From positions 248,001 to 312,000 of the forward strand of contig JAFXTN010000037.1 of the NCBI GenBank assembly GCA_017535785.1: DNA of 64,000 nt. The letters are read 5' to 3'. The notes under the pieces were generated by a model. It saw only the letters and a list, made by a program, of their open reading frames with translations, did not search any database and was not told where the DNA came from. This document shows positions 53,368 to 63,291 of the stretch, piece by piece (the stretch's first letter is position 1; every line of letters begins with the position of its first letter). The position numbers and the translations under genes were made by a program. The stretch comes from Butyrivibrio sp. (lineage in GTDB: Bacteria; Bacillota; Clostridia; Lachnospirales; Lachnospiraceae).

Positions 53368-55026
53368 ATGTTTTGTGGAAAATGTGGGGCTGAGAATGAT
53401 GGGAATTCCATGTTTTGTAAAAACTGTGGAGCGCCATTAACTCAGGTACGAAAAGCGCAGGGTGCAAAGATTGTACCTAAGAGTGATTCGTTTGATGGGG
53501 GAAACAGTGCGGAGTCAAGCGCGGCACCGATAAAGCTGCCTAAGCTTTCACCCAAGATCATCGGAGCTGTTTTTGCAGCTATTGCAGCTCTTTTGGTTAT
53601 CATTGCTATCGCCGTAAATGCTTCAATGACGATCAATATCAACAAGTATCTCAAGATCAAAACAGAGGGTGTTGACGGATACGGTAAGGCAAGTGTAGAA
53701 GTAGATTGGGATGCCATCGAAGAAAAGTACGGAACAAGATTGGAGTTTACTAAGAAGGGTCAGAGTGAGTACGGCGGATTCGCAGGACTTATGAAGCCGG
53801 TTGAAGGCGTGATCGATGCCGTTGATATAAAGGTTGATCCTACAAGCAAATTATCAAACGGAGATGAGGTTAAGTACACTATCAAGGTGAACGAAGAGCT
53901 CAGCGAGTGCGTTAATTGCAAGATCAAGGCAAAAGACGGAACCTATAAGGTTTCAGGACTTGCCGAGGTTGAAAAGTTTGATGCTTTTGCGGATGTAAAT
54001 CTTGTTTACAGCGGAATTGCTCCCAATGGCCATGCGGAATTGGAATACAACGGAGAAGAGCTTAGCTCTCATAACTATAGAATTGAAAATAACAACGGAC
54101 TCAGTAACGGAGATAAAGTCAAAGTTACTATCGATGAGGATTTCATTGATGCTTATGCGGAGGAGCACGGAAAAGCTCCCGAAACTTTGGAAAAAGAGTA
54201 CACTGTTGAGGGGCTTAGCAGCTTCGTAGCCAAGATCTCCGAGATAACAGACGAAGGTCTTTCAAGCATGAAGAGCCAGGCAGAAGATGTCTTCAAGGCA
54301 AGAGCCGCTCAGAACTACGGAGAAGGCGAAGAGCTTAAGAGCCTTGATTATATCGGTGATTATCTGCTTACCGCTAAGGGAAACAGCGGTAATTATAATT
54401 ACCTCTATCTGGTATATAAAGCTGAGATCCATAACAGCTACAAGACTTATGATAAGGTCAATGAAGTATATTGGTACACAGCATTTAGAAATCTCATGAC
54501 AGACGGAGAAGGAAAGCTTGTTGTAGATACAAACAGCTATGATATTCCAAGCCACAGGGTTGAGATCGATTCAAAAGTCAGCTCAGGCTGGTTCGGAACA
54601 AAGAGCTGGTATTACTACGGATTCGCATCTATGAACGATCTGTATAAGGAAGTAGTCACAACAAAGATCGACGCCTATAATCATGAGGACAATATAAACG
54701 GTGATGAGGCACCTACAATATCTGACAGTGAAGCAAAGGGTGAGGGAAATGCGGATTATCTTTTGCCCAACAGTGATAAGGAACTCATTTCTGAAGACGA
54801 TCTTGAAGGCTTCGATGCAGAAAAGTGTAAGCTTGCCAGAAATGAGATCTATGCCCGCCACGGCAGAAAGTTTAAGGATGAAGAATTACAGTCATACTTT
54901 GATGCCAAGGAATGGTATGAGGGAACAATAGATCCCGATGATTTCAATGAAGAATCTTTGTCTGAAACAGAGATAAAAAATAAAGATACGATCGTTAAGT
55001 ACGAAGAGGAAAAAGGTTTTAGATGA
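53368..55026 (+). CDS. Zinc-ribbon membrane protein with YARHG domain
   Basis: This 552-residue protein begins with the zinc ribbon [20 protein letters not shown]. One membrane segment lies at about 70-90, and an extracellular part has two repeated beta domains (about 95-280). The C-terminal YARHG domain reads [25 protein letters not shown] is an extracellular module of cell-envelope proteins. The next gene, an amidase, overlaps by four bases, so the two are coupled. AGGAGG precedes the ATG. Confidence 0.83.
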   Translation: MFCGKCGAENDGNSMFCKNCGAPLTQVRKAQGAKIVPKSDSFDGGNSAESSAAPIKLPKLSPKIIGAVFAAIAALLVIIAIAVNASMTININKYLKIKTEGVDGYGKASVEVDWDAIEEKYGTRLEFTKKGQSEYGGFAGLMKPVEGVIDAVDIKVDPTSKLSNGDEVKYTIKVNEELSECVNCKIKAKDGTYKVSGLAEVEKFDAFADVNLVYSGIAPNGHAELEYNGEELSSHNYRIENNNGLSNGDKVKVTIDEDFIDAYAEEHGKAPETLEKEYTVEGLSSFVAKISEITDEGLSSMKSQAEDVFKARAAQNYGEGEELKSLDYIGDYLLTAKGNSGNYNYLYLVYKAEIHNSYKTYDKVNEVYWYTAFRNLMTDGEGKLVVDTNSYDIPSHRVEIDSKVSSGWFGTKSWYYYGFASMNDLYKEVVTTKIDAYNHEDNINGDEAPTISDSEAKGEGNADYLLPNSDKELISEDDLEGFDAEKCKLARNEIYARHGRKFKDEELQSYFDAKEWYEGTIDPDDFNEESLSETEIKNKDTIVKYEEEKGFR

Positions 55027-55880
55027 TCATAAAAAAGGTAAAGGGCATTCTTGCTCTGAGCGCAGCAGTACTTCTTGTTGCGTGTGGAAATGAATACGGA
55101 ACAGGCGAAGAAAGCTCTTTTGCCCCCGGTATTGAAACTGAGGCTGCTCAGGAAGAATATGAGCAGGATGATATCATTGCCACCGAAGACTTGGGCTTGG
55201 AGGATTCAAGTGCCGAGGCTTCTTCGGTGGAGCCGGATGCATACAGCAACGGGAAAATTGTGGTGATCGATGCGGGGCACCAGGCAAAAGCCAATAATGA
55301 AAAAGAGCCTATCGGGCCCGAATCAAGCGAATTGAAAACAAAGGTTTCGGGAGGAACCGTCGGAGTTGCGAGCGGTCTTTACGAATACGAGCTGACGCTA
55401 CAGGTAGCTCTTAAGCTTAGAGATGAGCTTGAAGAACGTGGCTACGAGGTTGTCATGGTCCGCGAGACTAACGATGTGGATATCAGCAATTCTGAGCGTG
55501 CGCAGTTTGCAAATGCCAATCACGCAGATGCTTTTATCCGCCTTCATGCGAACGGAGCCGAAAGTCCAAATGTCAACGGTGCAATGACGATCTGCCAGAC
55601 TGCAAAGAATCCGTACAATGCCAATATGTATGAAGAGAGTAAACGACTTGCTACATGCGTTCTCGAAAACATGGTTTCGGCAACGGGATGCAGAAAAGAA
55701 AAGGTTTGGGAAACGGATACCATGACCGGTATCAACTGGAGCGAGGTTCCTGTGACAATAGTTGAGATGGGATATATGACCAATGAAAAAGAAGATCTTT
55801 TGATGGCGTCGGATGACTACCAGCAGAAAATAGTGACAGGTATCGCAAACGGTCTGGATTTCTATTTTGAAGAAGATTGA
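55023..55880 (+). CDS. N-acetylmuramoyl-L-alanine amidase lipoprotein
   Basis: This 285-residue protein has a signal sequence with lipobox LVAC (Cys about 21) and an acidic linker. The Amidase_3 domain follows, with the zinc ligand His in VVIDAGHQ, a Glu in [12 protein letters not shown], a His in [11 protein letters not shown] and a Glu in [14 protein letters not shown]. It cuts the amide bond between muramic acid and the stem peptide. The start overlaps the YARHG gene in ATGA. The pair probably remodels the cell wall. Confidence 0.9.
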   Translation: MIIKKVKGILALSAAVLLVACGNEYGTGEESSFAPGIETEAAQEEYEQDDIIATEDLGLEDSSAEASSVEPDAYSNGKIVVIDAGHQAKANNEKEPIGPESSELKTKVSGGTVGVASGLYEYELTLQVALKLRDELEERGYEVVMVRETNDVDISNSERAQFANANHADAFIRLHANGAESPNVNGAMTICQTAKNPYNANMYEESKRLATCVLENMVSATGCRKEKVWETDTMTGINWSEVPVTIVEMGYMTNEKEDLLMASDDYQQKIVTGIANGLDFYFEED

Positions 55881-55937
55881 AAAAACTATTGTATTTATCT
55901 TCGCTGTGGTGTATAACCATACTTAGTAAAAATATAT

Positions 55938-56022
55938 AGACGGGAGCTTGTATTACAGGCTGAGAGGAAGGTGTGACCTTCGACCGAGAACCTGATTTGG
56001 ATAATGCCAACGTAGGGATGCC
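55938..56022 (+). promoter_or_regulatory. TPP riboswitch (THI element)
   Basis: The aptamer has GGGAGCTTG, CAGGCTGAGAGG, CGACCGAGAACCTGATTTGGATAATGCCAACG in outline, and GTAGGGATGCC, the conserved core that binds thiamin pyrophosphate. A terminator-like hairpin follows, then the thi operon, so high TPP should stop transcription. Confidence 0.95.
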
Positions 56023-56043
56023 TATTTAATGGGAAACTAATGC

Positions 56044-56078
56044 GGAAGCTTACTGAAACAGGAGCTTCCTTTTCTTTT
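56044..56078 (+). terminator. Expression-platform terminator of the TPP riboswitch
   Basis: GGAAGCT and AGCTTCC pair around a 13-base loop and are followed by TTTTCTTTT. It lies 22 bases after the aptamer, the expected layout for transcriptional control. Confidence 0.8.
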
Positions 56079-56154
56079 GCTCAAAATTCGGAAAGCTCCT
56101 TGACGCGGCTTGCGTACTATCGTGCATTTACAGGCCCGTCAAAAGGAGAATCTT

Positions 56155-56661
56155 ATGAAGAATTCAAAAGTACTACTCAAAATGGTAACACTGGCAATGT
56201 TTGTGGCACTCGGAGTTGTTATCTCTCCGATACTCAGAGTTGAGGGAATGTGTCCGATGGCACATCTTATCAACATCACGTGCGCGGTATTTATGGGACC
56301 GGTTTATGCGCTTGTCTGCGCAGTACTCATCGGCATCATCAGGATGATGACAATGGGAATACCGCCGCTCGCTCTTACAGGAGCAGTGTTTGGCGCAACG
56401 CTTTCGGGAATCCTCTACAAGGTTTCGAAGGGTAAGATCATCGCTGCAGTCCTTGGAGAGATCATAGGAACAGGGATCATCGGCGCGATCGTTTCATACC
56501 CCGTCATGACCTATCTCTGGGGAAAAGAGGGGCTTACACTTTTCTTCTACGTGCCATCATTTATCATGGGAACACTGATAGGCGGAAGCATCGCATATCT
56601 GCTACTCAAGAGGCTTGCCGCAACAGGAATGCTTAGAAAGATACAGGACAGTCTGACATGA
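56155..56661 (+). CDS. thiW: ThiW, thiamin-precursor ECF transporter S component
   Basis: This 168-residue protein has five or six hydrophobic segments, and its N-terminal LAMFVALGVVISPILRVEGMCPMAHLIN fits the ThiW family, described here in shorter pieces as VALGVVISP and EGMCPMAHL. ThiW is a substrate-binding S subunit for a thiazole precursor that uses a shared ECF motor encoded elsewhere. It is the first gene after the TPP riboswitch, consistent with salvage feeding thiM. AAGGAG precedes the ATG. Confidence 0.88.
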   Translation: MKNSKVLLKMVTLAMFVALGVVISPILRVEGMCPMAHLINITCAVFMGPVYALVCAVLIGIIRMMTMGIPPLALTGAVFGATLSGILYKVSKGKIIAAVLGEIIGTGIIGAIVSYPVMTYLWGKEGLTLFFYVPSFIMGTLIGGSIAYLLLKRLAATGMLRKIQDSLT

Positions 56662-57437
56662 ACATCTGTAAAGATTTAAAAGAAAGATCACCGCTCATTC
56701 ACTGCATCACGAATCCGATCTCGATAATGCAGTGTGCGAATGCTGTACTTTTACTGGGGGCGCGACCTATCATGGCGGAGCACCCGGACGAGGTCAGAGA
56801 GATCACGGCGAGTGCGAAAGCTCTTTTGCTCAACTTCGGAAACGTAACGAGAGACAGGCTCGAGGCTATTAAAATCTCGTACGACGAAGCCATGCAAAAA
56901 GAGATCCCCGTTGTTATAGATGCGGTGGGCGTCGCTTGTTCGGAGCTTAGAAGGGCTACCGTAAATGAATTACTGGGAAAAAGAAATCCCAAAGTGCCGA
57001 TGCTCGTTAAAGGCAACTATTCGGAGATCAGAGCTCTTTTGGATGAGGGATACAAAGCTTCGGGAGTCGACGCTGACAAAAAGCTTACTTTTGAAGATAT
57101 GCTCGATCCGGCAAAAGAGCTTGCGAAGAAGCTTGACGTGATCGTGCTTGCAAGCGGGGAAAAAGATATCGTGACTGACGGAGGTAAAACTGCGGTCATA
57201 GCAAACGGAAGCAAAAAGCTTGGAAGCATAACGGGAACGGGATGTATGCTTGGAGCAGTTTGTGCAAGCTTTTTCTCATTGCAGAGCGATATCGATTCTA
57301 TCGTGTGGGCGACGGCGGCCTTCGGAATAAGCGGAGAGAACGCTGAAGGCGACATGTTCCTTATGCGTTTGTTTGATGCTATAGCTGAAATAGACGACGA
57401 TATGATTGAAGAGAGGAAGAAGGTCACATGGGTTTAG
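56658..57437 (+). CDS. thiM: Hydroxyethylthiazole kinase
   Basis: This 259-residue ribokinase-fold enzyme has LIHCITNPISIMQCANAVL at the N-terminus, RPIMAEHPDEV and PVVIDAVG. Its anion hole region is GSITGTGCMLGAVCASF. It phosphorylates the thiazole alcohol imported by ThiW. The ATG overlaps the thiW stop (ATGA). Confidence 0.93.
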   Translation: MNICKDLKERSPLIHCITNPISIMQCANAVLLLGARPIMAEHPDEVREITASAKALLLNFGNVTRDRLEAIKISYDEAMQKEIPVVIDAVGVACSELRRATVNELLGKRNPKVPMLVKGNYSEIRALLDEGYKASGVDADKKLTFEDMLDPAKELAKKLDVIVLASGEKDIVTDGGKTAVIANGSKKLGSITGTGCMLGAVCASFFSLQSDIDSIVWATAAFGISGENAEGDMFLMRLFDAIAEIDDDMIEERKKVTWV

Positions 57438-58060
57438 ACAGAAAACAGCTTAAGCTCTACCTTGTCACAAACAGCGACGGAAAGAGCGAGGAGGAGTTTC
57501 TTACTGCTCTTGAAGAAGCGATAGAGGGCGGAGTTACTTTTGTTCAGATTAGGGAAAAGAATAAGAGCACTGCTGAGTATATAGATTTAGTCAGCAAGGC
57601 TCTTGAGATAACAAGAAAGCACAACGTTCCGCTTGTTGTGGATGACAGAGTTGATGTCGTTCTAGCAACGGGTGCTGACGGCGTACATGTGGGAAGAGAA
57701 GATATGCCTGTTGAAACGGCAAGAAAGATCCTTGGCTCCGATAAGATAGTTGGTGCAACAACAAAGACCGTTGAGCAGGCACTTGCCGCATACAAAGCCG
57801 GCGCGGACTACCTGGGAGTCGGTGCTATATATCCGACAACGACAAAGGTTAAAACGGTGCTTACTTCCACGGATACGCTTAATGACATCTGCAATGCGGT
57901 TCCTGTTCCTGCCAATGCGATCGGCGGACTTAACAAGGACAACCTTGGAGTTCTTAAAGGAATTCCCATCGCAGGGATATGCGTAGTGTCTGCGATCATG
58001 AAGGCAGAAGATCCAAGGAAGGCTGCAGCGGAGCTTGTAAAGGCAGTTGAAGAATTATAG
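57428..58060 (+). CDS. thiE: Thiamine-phosphate synthase
   Basis: This 210-residue TIM barrel has LYLVTNSDG, FVQIREKNKS, PLVVDDRVDVVLATGADGVHVG and YLGVGAIYPTTTK, with the C-terminal phosphate loop near GICVVSAI. It joins the pyrimidine and thiazole phosphates. The gene overlaps thiM by ten bases. Confidence 0.93.
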   Translation: MGLDRKQLKLYLVTNSDGKSEEEFLTALEEAIEGGVTFVQIREKNKSTAEYIDLVSKALEITRKHNVPLVVDDRVDVVLATGADGVHVGREDMPVETARKILGSDKIVGATTKTVEQALAAYKAGADYLGVGAIYPTTTKVKTVLTSTDTLNDICNAVPVPANAIGGLNKDNLGVLKGIPIAGICVVSAIMKAEDPRKAAAELVKAVEEL

Positions 58061-58071
58061 AGAGGTGTTTT

Positions 58072-58869
58072 ATGAAGGTAGTTTTATCGATCGCGGGAAG
58101 CGATAGTAGCGGCGGGGCCGGGATCCAGGCGGATCTTAAGACTATGACCGCTCACGGAGTATATGGGATGACAGCGATAACGGCGCTCACAGCCCAGAAT
58201 ACAACAGGGGTTACAGCTATCATGGAATCCACACCGGAGTTTCTTGGGCAGCAGATCGAGGCGTGTCTGTCAGACATTCCCTGCGATGCGGCCAAGATAG
58301 GAATGCTTCCTACCAAGGAGCAGGTGGAAGTTGTGGCGGATAAGCTCAAGAAATTTGGGGTAAAAAATCTTGTGCTTGATCCGGTAATGGTTGCGACAAG
58401 CGGAAGCGTACTTATGAAGAATGAGACAGCTGATGCTATGGCGAAATATCTTTTTCCCATCAGCCGCGTAATAACGCCCAATATACCTGAGGCTACGGCA
58501 CTTACGGGAAAAGAGATAAAGACAAGGACAGATATGGAAGAAGCAGCCAAGGAGCTTGGAGAAGCTTACGGCTGCGGAGTTCTTATAAAAGGCGGACACA
58601 GTATAGAAGATGCCTGCGATGTGCTTTATGAGGAAGGGAAGATAACTTGGTTTGAGGGGAAAAGAATTGAGAGCAGCAACACTCATGGAACGGGATGCAC
58701 GCTCTCGAGCGCAATAGCAAGTAATCTGGCGCTTGGTCAGGATCTGGAAGACGCTATAAGAAATGCCAAGACCTACATTTCTGACGCAATCGCTGCGGGG
58801 CTTGACCTTGGAAAGGGCTCAGGACCGCTTGATCACATGGTACGGAGGGATGAACATGGTTCAAATTAA
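58072..58869 (+). CDS. thiD: Hydroxymethylpyrimidine (phosphate) kinase
   Basis: This 265-residue ribokinase-fold enzyme has VLSIAGSDSSGGAGIQADLK, the hallmark of ThiD, and the catalytic HGTGCTLSSAIAS segment. It makes HMP-PP for ThiE from the HMP-P supplied by ThiC. Its end overlaps the thiS start by 14 bases. Confidence 0.94.
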   Translation: MKVVLSIAGSDSSGGAGIQADLKTMTAHGVYGMTAITALTAQNTTGVTAIMESTPEFLGQQIEACLSDIPCDAAKIGMLPTKEQVEVVADKLKKFGVKNLVLDPVMVATSGSVLMKNETADAMAKYLFPISRVITPNIPEATALTGKEIKTRTDMEEAAKELGEAYGCGVLIKGGHSIEDACDVLYEEGKITWFEGKRIESSNTHGTGCTLSSAIASNLALGQDLEDAIRNAKTYISDAIAAGLDLGKGSGPLDHMVRRDEHGSN

Positions 58870-59050
58870 CGGGGAAGAATATCAATTCGATAATAAGAAA
58901 CTGGTTTCATTTCTTGAAGAACATAACTATGACAAAGCAAGGATAGCTGTTGAGATAAATGAGGAAATAGTGCCTAAGGCCAATTATGATGAGACGGTTC
59001 TTATGAGCGGTGATGTTGTTGAGATTGTGAGTTTTGTCGGAGGAGGCTGA
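58856..59050 (+). CDS. thiS: Sulfur carrier protein ThiS
   Basis: This 64-residue beta-grasp protein ends in VSFVGGG. The terminal Gly-Gly is adenylated by ThiF and turned into a thiocarboxylate that donates sulfur to the thiazole. GGAGG within the thiD end supports the ATG at 58856 rather than the ATG two codons earlier. Confidence 0.92.
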   Translation: MVQINGEEYQFDNKKLVSFLEEHNYDKARIAVEINEEIVPKANYDETVLMSGDVVEIVSFVGGG

Positions 59051-59051
59051 T

Positions 59052-59687
59052 ATGATCCCGACGAAAGAAGAATTTTATAATGCGCTTGTTTGTCGGCACG
59101 GAGCGGATTATCAAAAGAAATTTGACGAAGCTTGTGTTGCGATATGCGGGCTCGGAGGGCTTGGATCCAACATAGCGATATGTCTTGCAAGGGCAGGCGT
59201 GGGGAATCTGATATTGATCGACTACGATGTCGTGGATGTTTCAAATCTTCACAGGCAGCAGTACAAAGCTTCGCAAGTCGGAATGAGCAAGACGGAAGCG
59301 CTTTTGAGTAATTTAAAAGAGATAAATCCTTATATCAATATTGAGACAAAGCAGATCAAAATGACTGAGGAAAACGCGATGGAACTGGTTGAGGAGGCGG
59401 ATATTGTATGCGAAGCCTTTGACGATCCCGTGTGCAAAGCAATCCTCGTTAACGAGGTACTTGAAAAGGCACCTGACAAATATGTGCTTTCAAGTTCCGG
59501 AATGGCAGGTTTTGGGAGTGCGAATCTGATTTCTACAAAGAAGATTTCAAAACGATTTTTCTTATCCGGAGACTCTGTGAGTGATGTAAACGACGGAATA
59601 GGGCTGGTTTCTTCAAGAGTGATGGTATGCGGTGCACATGAGGCTCATATGGTATTGAGGATACTTATCGGTGAAAAGGATGCCTGA
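59052..59687 (+). CDS. thiF: ThiS adenylyltransferase ThiF
   Basis: This 211-residue E1-like enzyme has the nucleotide loop ICGLGGLGSNIAICLARAG and LIDYDVVDVSNLHRQQ. It activates the C-terminus of ThiS. The zinc Cys pairs of longer ThiF/MoeB proteins are absent, as in the short clostridial subgroup. It starts at 59052, just past the thiS stop. Confidence 0.92.
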   Translation: MIPTKEEFYNALVCRHGADYQKKFDEACVAICGLGGLGSNIAICLARAGVGNLILIDYDVVDVSNLHRQQYKASQVGMSKTEALLSNLKEINPYINIETKQIKMTEENAMELVEEADIVCEAFDDPVCKAILVNEVLEKAPDKYVLSSSGMAGFGSANLISTKKISKRFFLSGDSVSDVNDGIGLVSSRVMVCGAHEAHMVLRILIGEKDA

Positions 59688-59732
59688 TGGATTGAATGAG
59701 ATTTCGAAAGGCTATTGATAGGAGATGGAAAA

Positions 59733-60500
59733 ATGGCAGAGGATAAGTTAATTATTGGAGGAAAAGAATTTAATTCCAGATTTATTCTGGGTTCCGGTAA
59801 ATATTCAATGAAGTTGATCGAGGCGGCGACACGTGATGCGGGAGCTGAGATCATAACACTTGCTGTTAGAAGGACCAACACAAAAGATAATGAAAATATT
59901 CTGGATTATATTCCAAAGAATGTGACGCTGCTTCCAAACACAAGCGGTGCCAGAGATGCAAAAGAAGCAGTGAGGATCGCAAGACTTGCAAGAGAGCTTG
60001 GATGCGGTGATTTCGTAAAGATCGAGATCATGCGCGATACGAAATATCTTTTGCCTGATAATTACGAGACCGTAAAAGCTACAGAGATCCTTGCGAATGA
60101 GGGCTTCATAGTAATGCCTTACATGTATCCGGATCTTAATGTGGCAAGAGAATTAAAGGATGCGGGAGCGGCTTCCGTGATGCCTCTTGCTTCGCCTATA
60201 GGTTCCAATAAAGGACTTGCCACAAAAGAGTTTATACAGATCCTTATTGATGAGATAGATCTGCCTATAATCGTGGACGCCGGTATCGGAAGACCTTCAC
60301 AGGCTTGCGAGGCGATGGAAATGGGTGCGGCTGCTGTTATGGCAAATACGGCACTTGCAACGGCAGGTAATCTTACTCTTATGGCTTCAGCTTTCAAGGA
60401 TGCAATAGAAGCGGGAAGAAAAGCGTATCTGGCAGGAGTTGGAAGGGTTCTGACCCGAGGAGCAAGTGCTTCCGATCCTCTTACAGGCTTTTTGTATTAG
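59733..60500 (+). CDS. thiG: Thiazole synthase
   Basis: This 255-residue TIM barrel has [31 protein letters not shown] and [17 protein letters not shown]. The phosphate loops [19 protein letters not shown] and [10 protein letters not shown] follow. It condenses deoxyxylulose phosphate, dehydroglycine and the ThiS thiocarboxylate. AGGAG precedes the ATG at 59733. Confidence 0.94.
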   Translation: MAEDKLIIGGKEFNSRFILGSGKYSMKLIEAATRDAGAEIITLAVRRTNTKDNENILDYIPKNVTLLPNTSGARDAKEAVRIARLARELGCGDFVKIEIMRDTKYLLPDNYETVKATEILANEGFIVMPYMYPDLNVARELKDAGAASVMPLASPIGSNKGLATKEFIQILIDEIDLPIIVDAGIGRPSQACEAMEMGAAAVMANTALATAGNLTLMASAFKDAIEAGRKAYLAGVGRVLTRGASASDPLTGFLY

Positions 60501-60509
60501 GAGGTTGTC

Positions 60510-61763
60510 ATGGAAAACAATTATTTATTTGATTCAGACAATCTTTCGGAAGTGGGACTTGAACGCAAGCATAGAATTGAAAATGATCCTTCTGTCAGAA
60601 CAGACCATATGGCTTATCTTCCGGGAATGGATATTATCGAGTCGGATGTTTGCAGAAATGTGATGGAGCATTTTGATACGTATGATCACAGCAAGTATAC
60701 CGCCAAGGACGTGCGAAGGGCTTTGGATAGTGAGAGGTGTTCCATTGAAGATTTTAAAGCACTTCTTTCACCGGCGGCGGAGCCTTTTTTGGAAGAGATG
60801 GCAGTCAAGGCGCAGCGCGAGACGAGTAAGCACTTTGGAAATACAGTGTATCTGTTTACGCCTATATATATCGCAAATTACTGCGAAAATTACTGTGTAT
60901 ATTGCGGCTTTAATTGCTATAACCAAATTAAGAGAATGAAGCTTTCATACGAACAGATCGAGCATGAGATGAAGGTTATTGCAGACAGCGGTATGGAGGA
61001 GATCCTGATCCTTACGGGAGAAAGCCCTGTAAATTCAGACGTTCAATATATTGGTGAGGCCTGCAAGATAGCAAGAAAGTACTTCCGCATGGTGGGTATT
61101 GAGATATATCCGGTAAATGTAGAAGACTACAAATATCTTCATGAGTGCGGCGCCGATTATGTGACGGTATTCCAAGAGACTTACGATTCCGATAGATATG
61201 AACAACTGCATCTCATGGGAAATAAGAGAGTTTGGCCGTACAGATTTGACGCTCAGGAGAGGGCTCTTATGGGAGGAATGCGCGGAGTTGCTTTTTCTGC
61301 GCTTTTGGGCCTTTCGGATTTTAGAAAAGATGCGCTTGCCTCAGCGTTACATGTGTATTTTCTGCAAAGAAAATATCCACATGCTGAGATGTCTTTATCA
61401 TGTCCAAGGCTTCGCCCAATCATAAACAATGAGACGATCAATCCGCTTGACGTAGGAGAAAAGCAGCTATGTCAGATTATCTGTGCCTACAGGATTTTCC
61501 TGCCTTTCTGTGGAATAACGGTTTCTTCGAGGGAAAATGCGGAGTTCAGAAACGGCATTGTAAAGATAGCGGCTACGAAGGTATCCGCGGGTGTGTCCAC
61601 CGGAATAGGTGATCATGAGAATAAGTATTCCGGCAAAGAGATTGATGAAACATCGGGTGACGAACAGTTTGAAATATCCGACAGTCGCAGCCTTGATGTG
61701 ATGTATAAAGATATTTCGGGAGAAGGACTTCAACCGGTATTCAATGACTATGTATATGTATAA
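60510..61763 (+). CDS. thiH: 2-iminoacetate synthase (tyrosine lyase)
   Basis: This 417-residue radical SAM enzyme has the cluster-binding NYCENYCVYCGFNC and the ThiH-type TGESPVNSDVQYIGEA. It cleaves tyrosine to dehydroglycine and p-cresol, which marks an anaerobic thiazole route instead of the oxygen-dependent ThiO. GGAGG precedes the ATG. Confidence 0.93.
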   Translation: MENNYLFDSDNLSEVGLERKHRIENDPSVRTDHMAYLPGMDIIESDVCRNVMEHFDTYDHSKYTAKDVRRALDSERCSIEDFKALLSPAAEPFLEEMAVKAQRETSKHFGNTVYLFTPIYIANYCENYCVYCGFNCYNQIKRMKLSYEQIEHEMKVIADSGMEEILILTGESPVNSDVQYIGEACKIARKYFRMVGIEIYPVNVEDYKYLHECGADYVTVFQETYDSDRYEQLHLMGNKRVWPYRFDAQERALMGGMRGVAFSALLGLSDFRKDALASALHVYFLQRKYPHAEMSLSCPRLRPIINNETINPLDVGEKQLCQIICAYRIFLPFCGITVSSRENAEFRNGIVKIAATKVSAGVSTGIGDHENKYSGKEIDETSGDEQFEISDSRSLDVMYKDISGEGLQPVFNDYVYV

Positions 61764-61781
61764 AAAGGAGAAAGATTAGTA

Positions 61782-63089
61782 ATGAGAGATTTTGCAACAC
61801 AGATGGAAGCAGCAAGAAAAGGCATCATCACAAAGGAGATGGAGACGGTAGCCAAGAAGGAGTACCGTGAGCCTGAGTTTATCAGAGCACTTGTGGCAGA
61901 GGGAAAGATAGCGATCCCCGCTAACAAGAATCATAAGTGCATCGATCCCGAGGGCGTAGGCTCAATGCTCCGCACCAAGATAAACGTAAACCTTGGAGTA
62001 TCTAGAGACTGCAAGGACTACGATATTGAGATGGAGAAGGTTATGGCGGCTGTAAACATGGGAGCCGAGGCTATCATGGATCTTTCAAGCCACGGAAACA
62101 CACAGCCCTTTAGACAGAAGCTCACATCATCATGTCCCGCTATGATCGGAACAGTACCTATCTACGACAGTGTTATCCACTATCAGAGAGATCTTGCCAC
62201 ACTTTCAGCACAGGACTTCATTGATGTAGTAAGACTTCATGCGCAGGACGGCGTTGACTTTGTGACTCTTCACTGCGGAATTACAAGAAAGACGATCGAG
62301 CAGATCAAGAAGCACAAGAGAAAGATGAACATCGTTTCAAGAGGCGGATCACTTGTATTTGCCTGGATGTGTATGACAGGAAATGAGAATCCTTTCTATG
62401 AATACTATGATGAGATCCTTGAGATATGCAGAGAGTACGACGTTACCATTTCACTCGGCGATGCCTGCAGACCCGGATGCCTAGCCGATGCCAGCGATGT
62501 ATGCCAGATCGAAGAGCTTGTAAGACTTGGAGAGCTTACAAAGAGAGCTTGGGAAAAAGACGTACAGGTAATGGTTGAGGGTCCCGGCCACATGCCGATG
62601 GATCAGATCGAAGCCAACATGAAGATACAGAATACGATCTGCATGGGAGCTCCTTTCTATGTACTCGGTCCTCTTGTTACCGATATCGCTCCCGGATACG
62701 ATCACATCACATCTGCAATAGGAGGAGCCATCGCGGCAGCTTCAGGTGCAGCATTCCTTTGCTACGTAACACCTGCTGAGCACCTTGCACTTCCCAATGT
62801 CGATGACGTTAAGCAGGGGATCATCGCTTCCAAGATCGCTGCTCACGCAGCGGATATCGCTAAGAAGATCCCTCACGCAATGGACAGAGACAACGCTATG
62901 GGTGATGCCAGAAGAGTCCTTGATTGGGATAAGCAGTGGGAGTGCGCTTTGGATCCCGAGACAGCCAAGAAGATCCGTGATGACAGATCTCCCGAGTTTG
63001 ACGACACATGTTCAATGTGTGGTAAGTTCTGCGCTGTACGCAGCATGAACAAGGCACTTGAGGGAGAATACGTAGATATTCTGGGATAA
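61782..63089 (+). CDS. thiC: Phosphomethylpyrimidine synthase
   Basis: This 435-residue radical SAM enzyme of non-canonical type carries its cluster Cys in [14 protein letters not shown] near the C-terminus. [28 protein letters not shown] and [16 protein letters not shown] are conserved. It rearranges aminoimidazole ribotide to HMP-P. It is the last gene of the thi operon and is followed by a terminator. Confidence 0.95.
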   Translation: MRDFATQMEAARKGIITKEMETVAKKEYREPEFIRALVAEGKIAIPANKNHKCIDPEGVGSMLRTKINVNLGVSRDCKDYDIEMEKVMAAVNMGAEAIMDLSSHGNTQPFRQKLTSSCPAMIGTVPIYDSVIHYQRDLATLSAQDFIDVVRLHAQDGVDFVTLHCGITRKTIEQIKKHKRKMNIVSRGGSLVFAWMCMTGNENPFYEYYDEILEICREYDVTISLGDACRPGCLADASDVCQIEELVRLGELTKRAWEKDVQVMVEGPGHMPMDQIEANMKIQNTICMGAPFYVLGPLVTDIAPGYDHITSAIGGAIAAASGAAFLCYVTPAEHLALPNVDDVKQGIIASKIAAHAADIAKKIPHAMDRDNAMGDARRVLDWDKQWECALDPETAKKIRDDRSPEFDDTCSMCGKFCAVRSMNKALEGEYVDILG

Positions 63090-63108
63090 TTTGAATACTG
63101 ATTTCAAC

Positions 63109-63143
63109 AAGCCCGCATGGTTAACAGCTATGCGGGCTTTTAT
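63109..63143 (+). terminator. Terminator of the thi operon
   Basis: AAGCCCGCAT and ATGCGGGCTT form a 10-bp stem with an 11-base loop and are followed by TTTATATT. Confidence 0.9.
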
Positions 63144-63229
63144 ATTAAATTAGATCAAGAAAAGACATTAATTTTGGTATGTTTTATTTGTGCAAAATTG
63201 TGATATCATAATATTCATCAACAAAAATG

Positions 63230-63251
63230 AACTATTTTAATATAAATAGTT
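63230..63251. promoter_or_regulatory. Perfect dyad upstream of leuA
   Basis: AACTATTT and AAATAGTT flank TAATAT, a perfect 8-bp inverted repeat 41 bases before the leuA start. It may be a repressor operator at the promoter. Confidence 0.4.
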
Positions 63252-63291
63252 TAAAAATAATCAAATTTACATCCGGAGGGATAAGAATATT

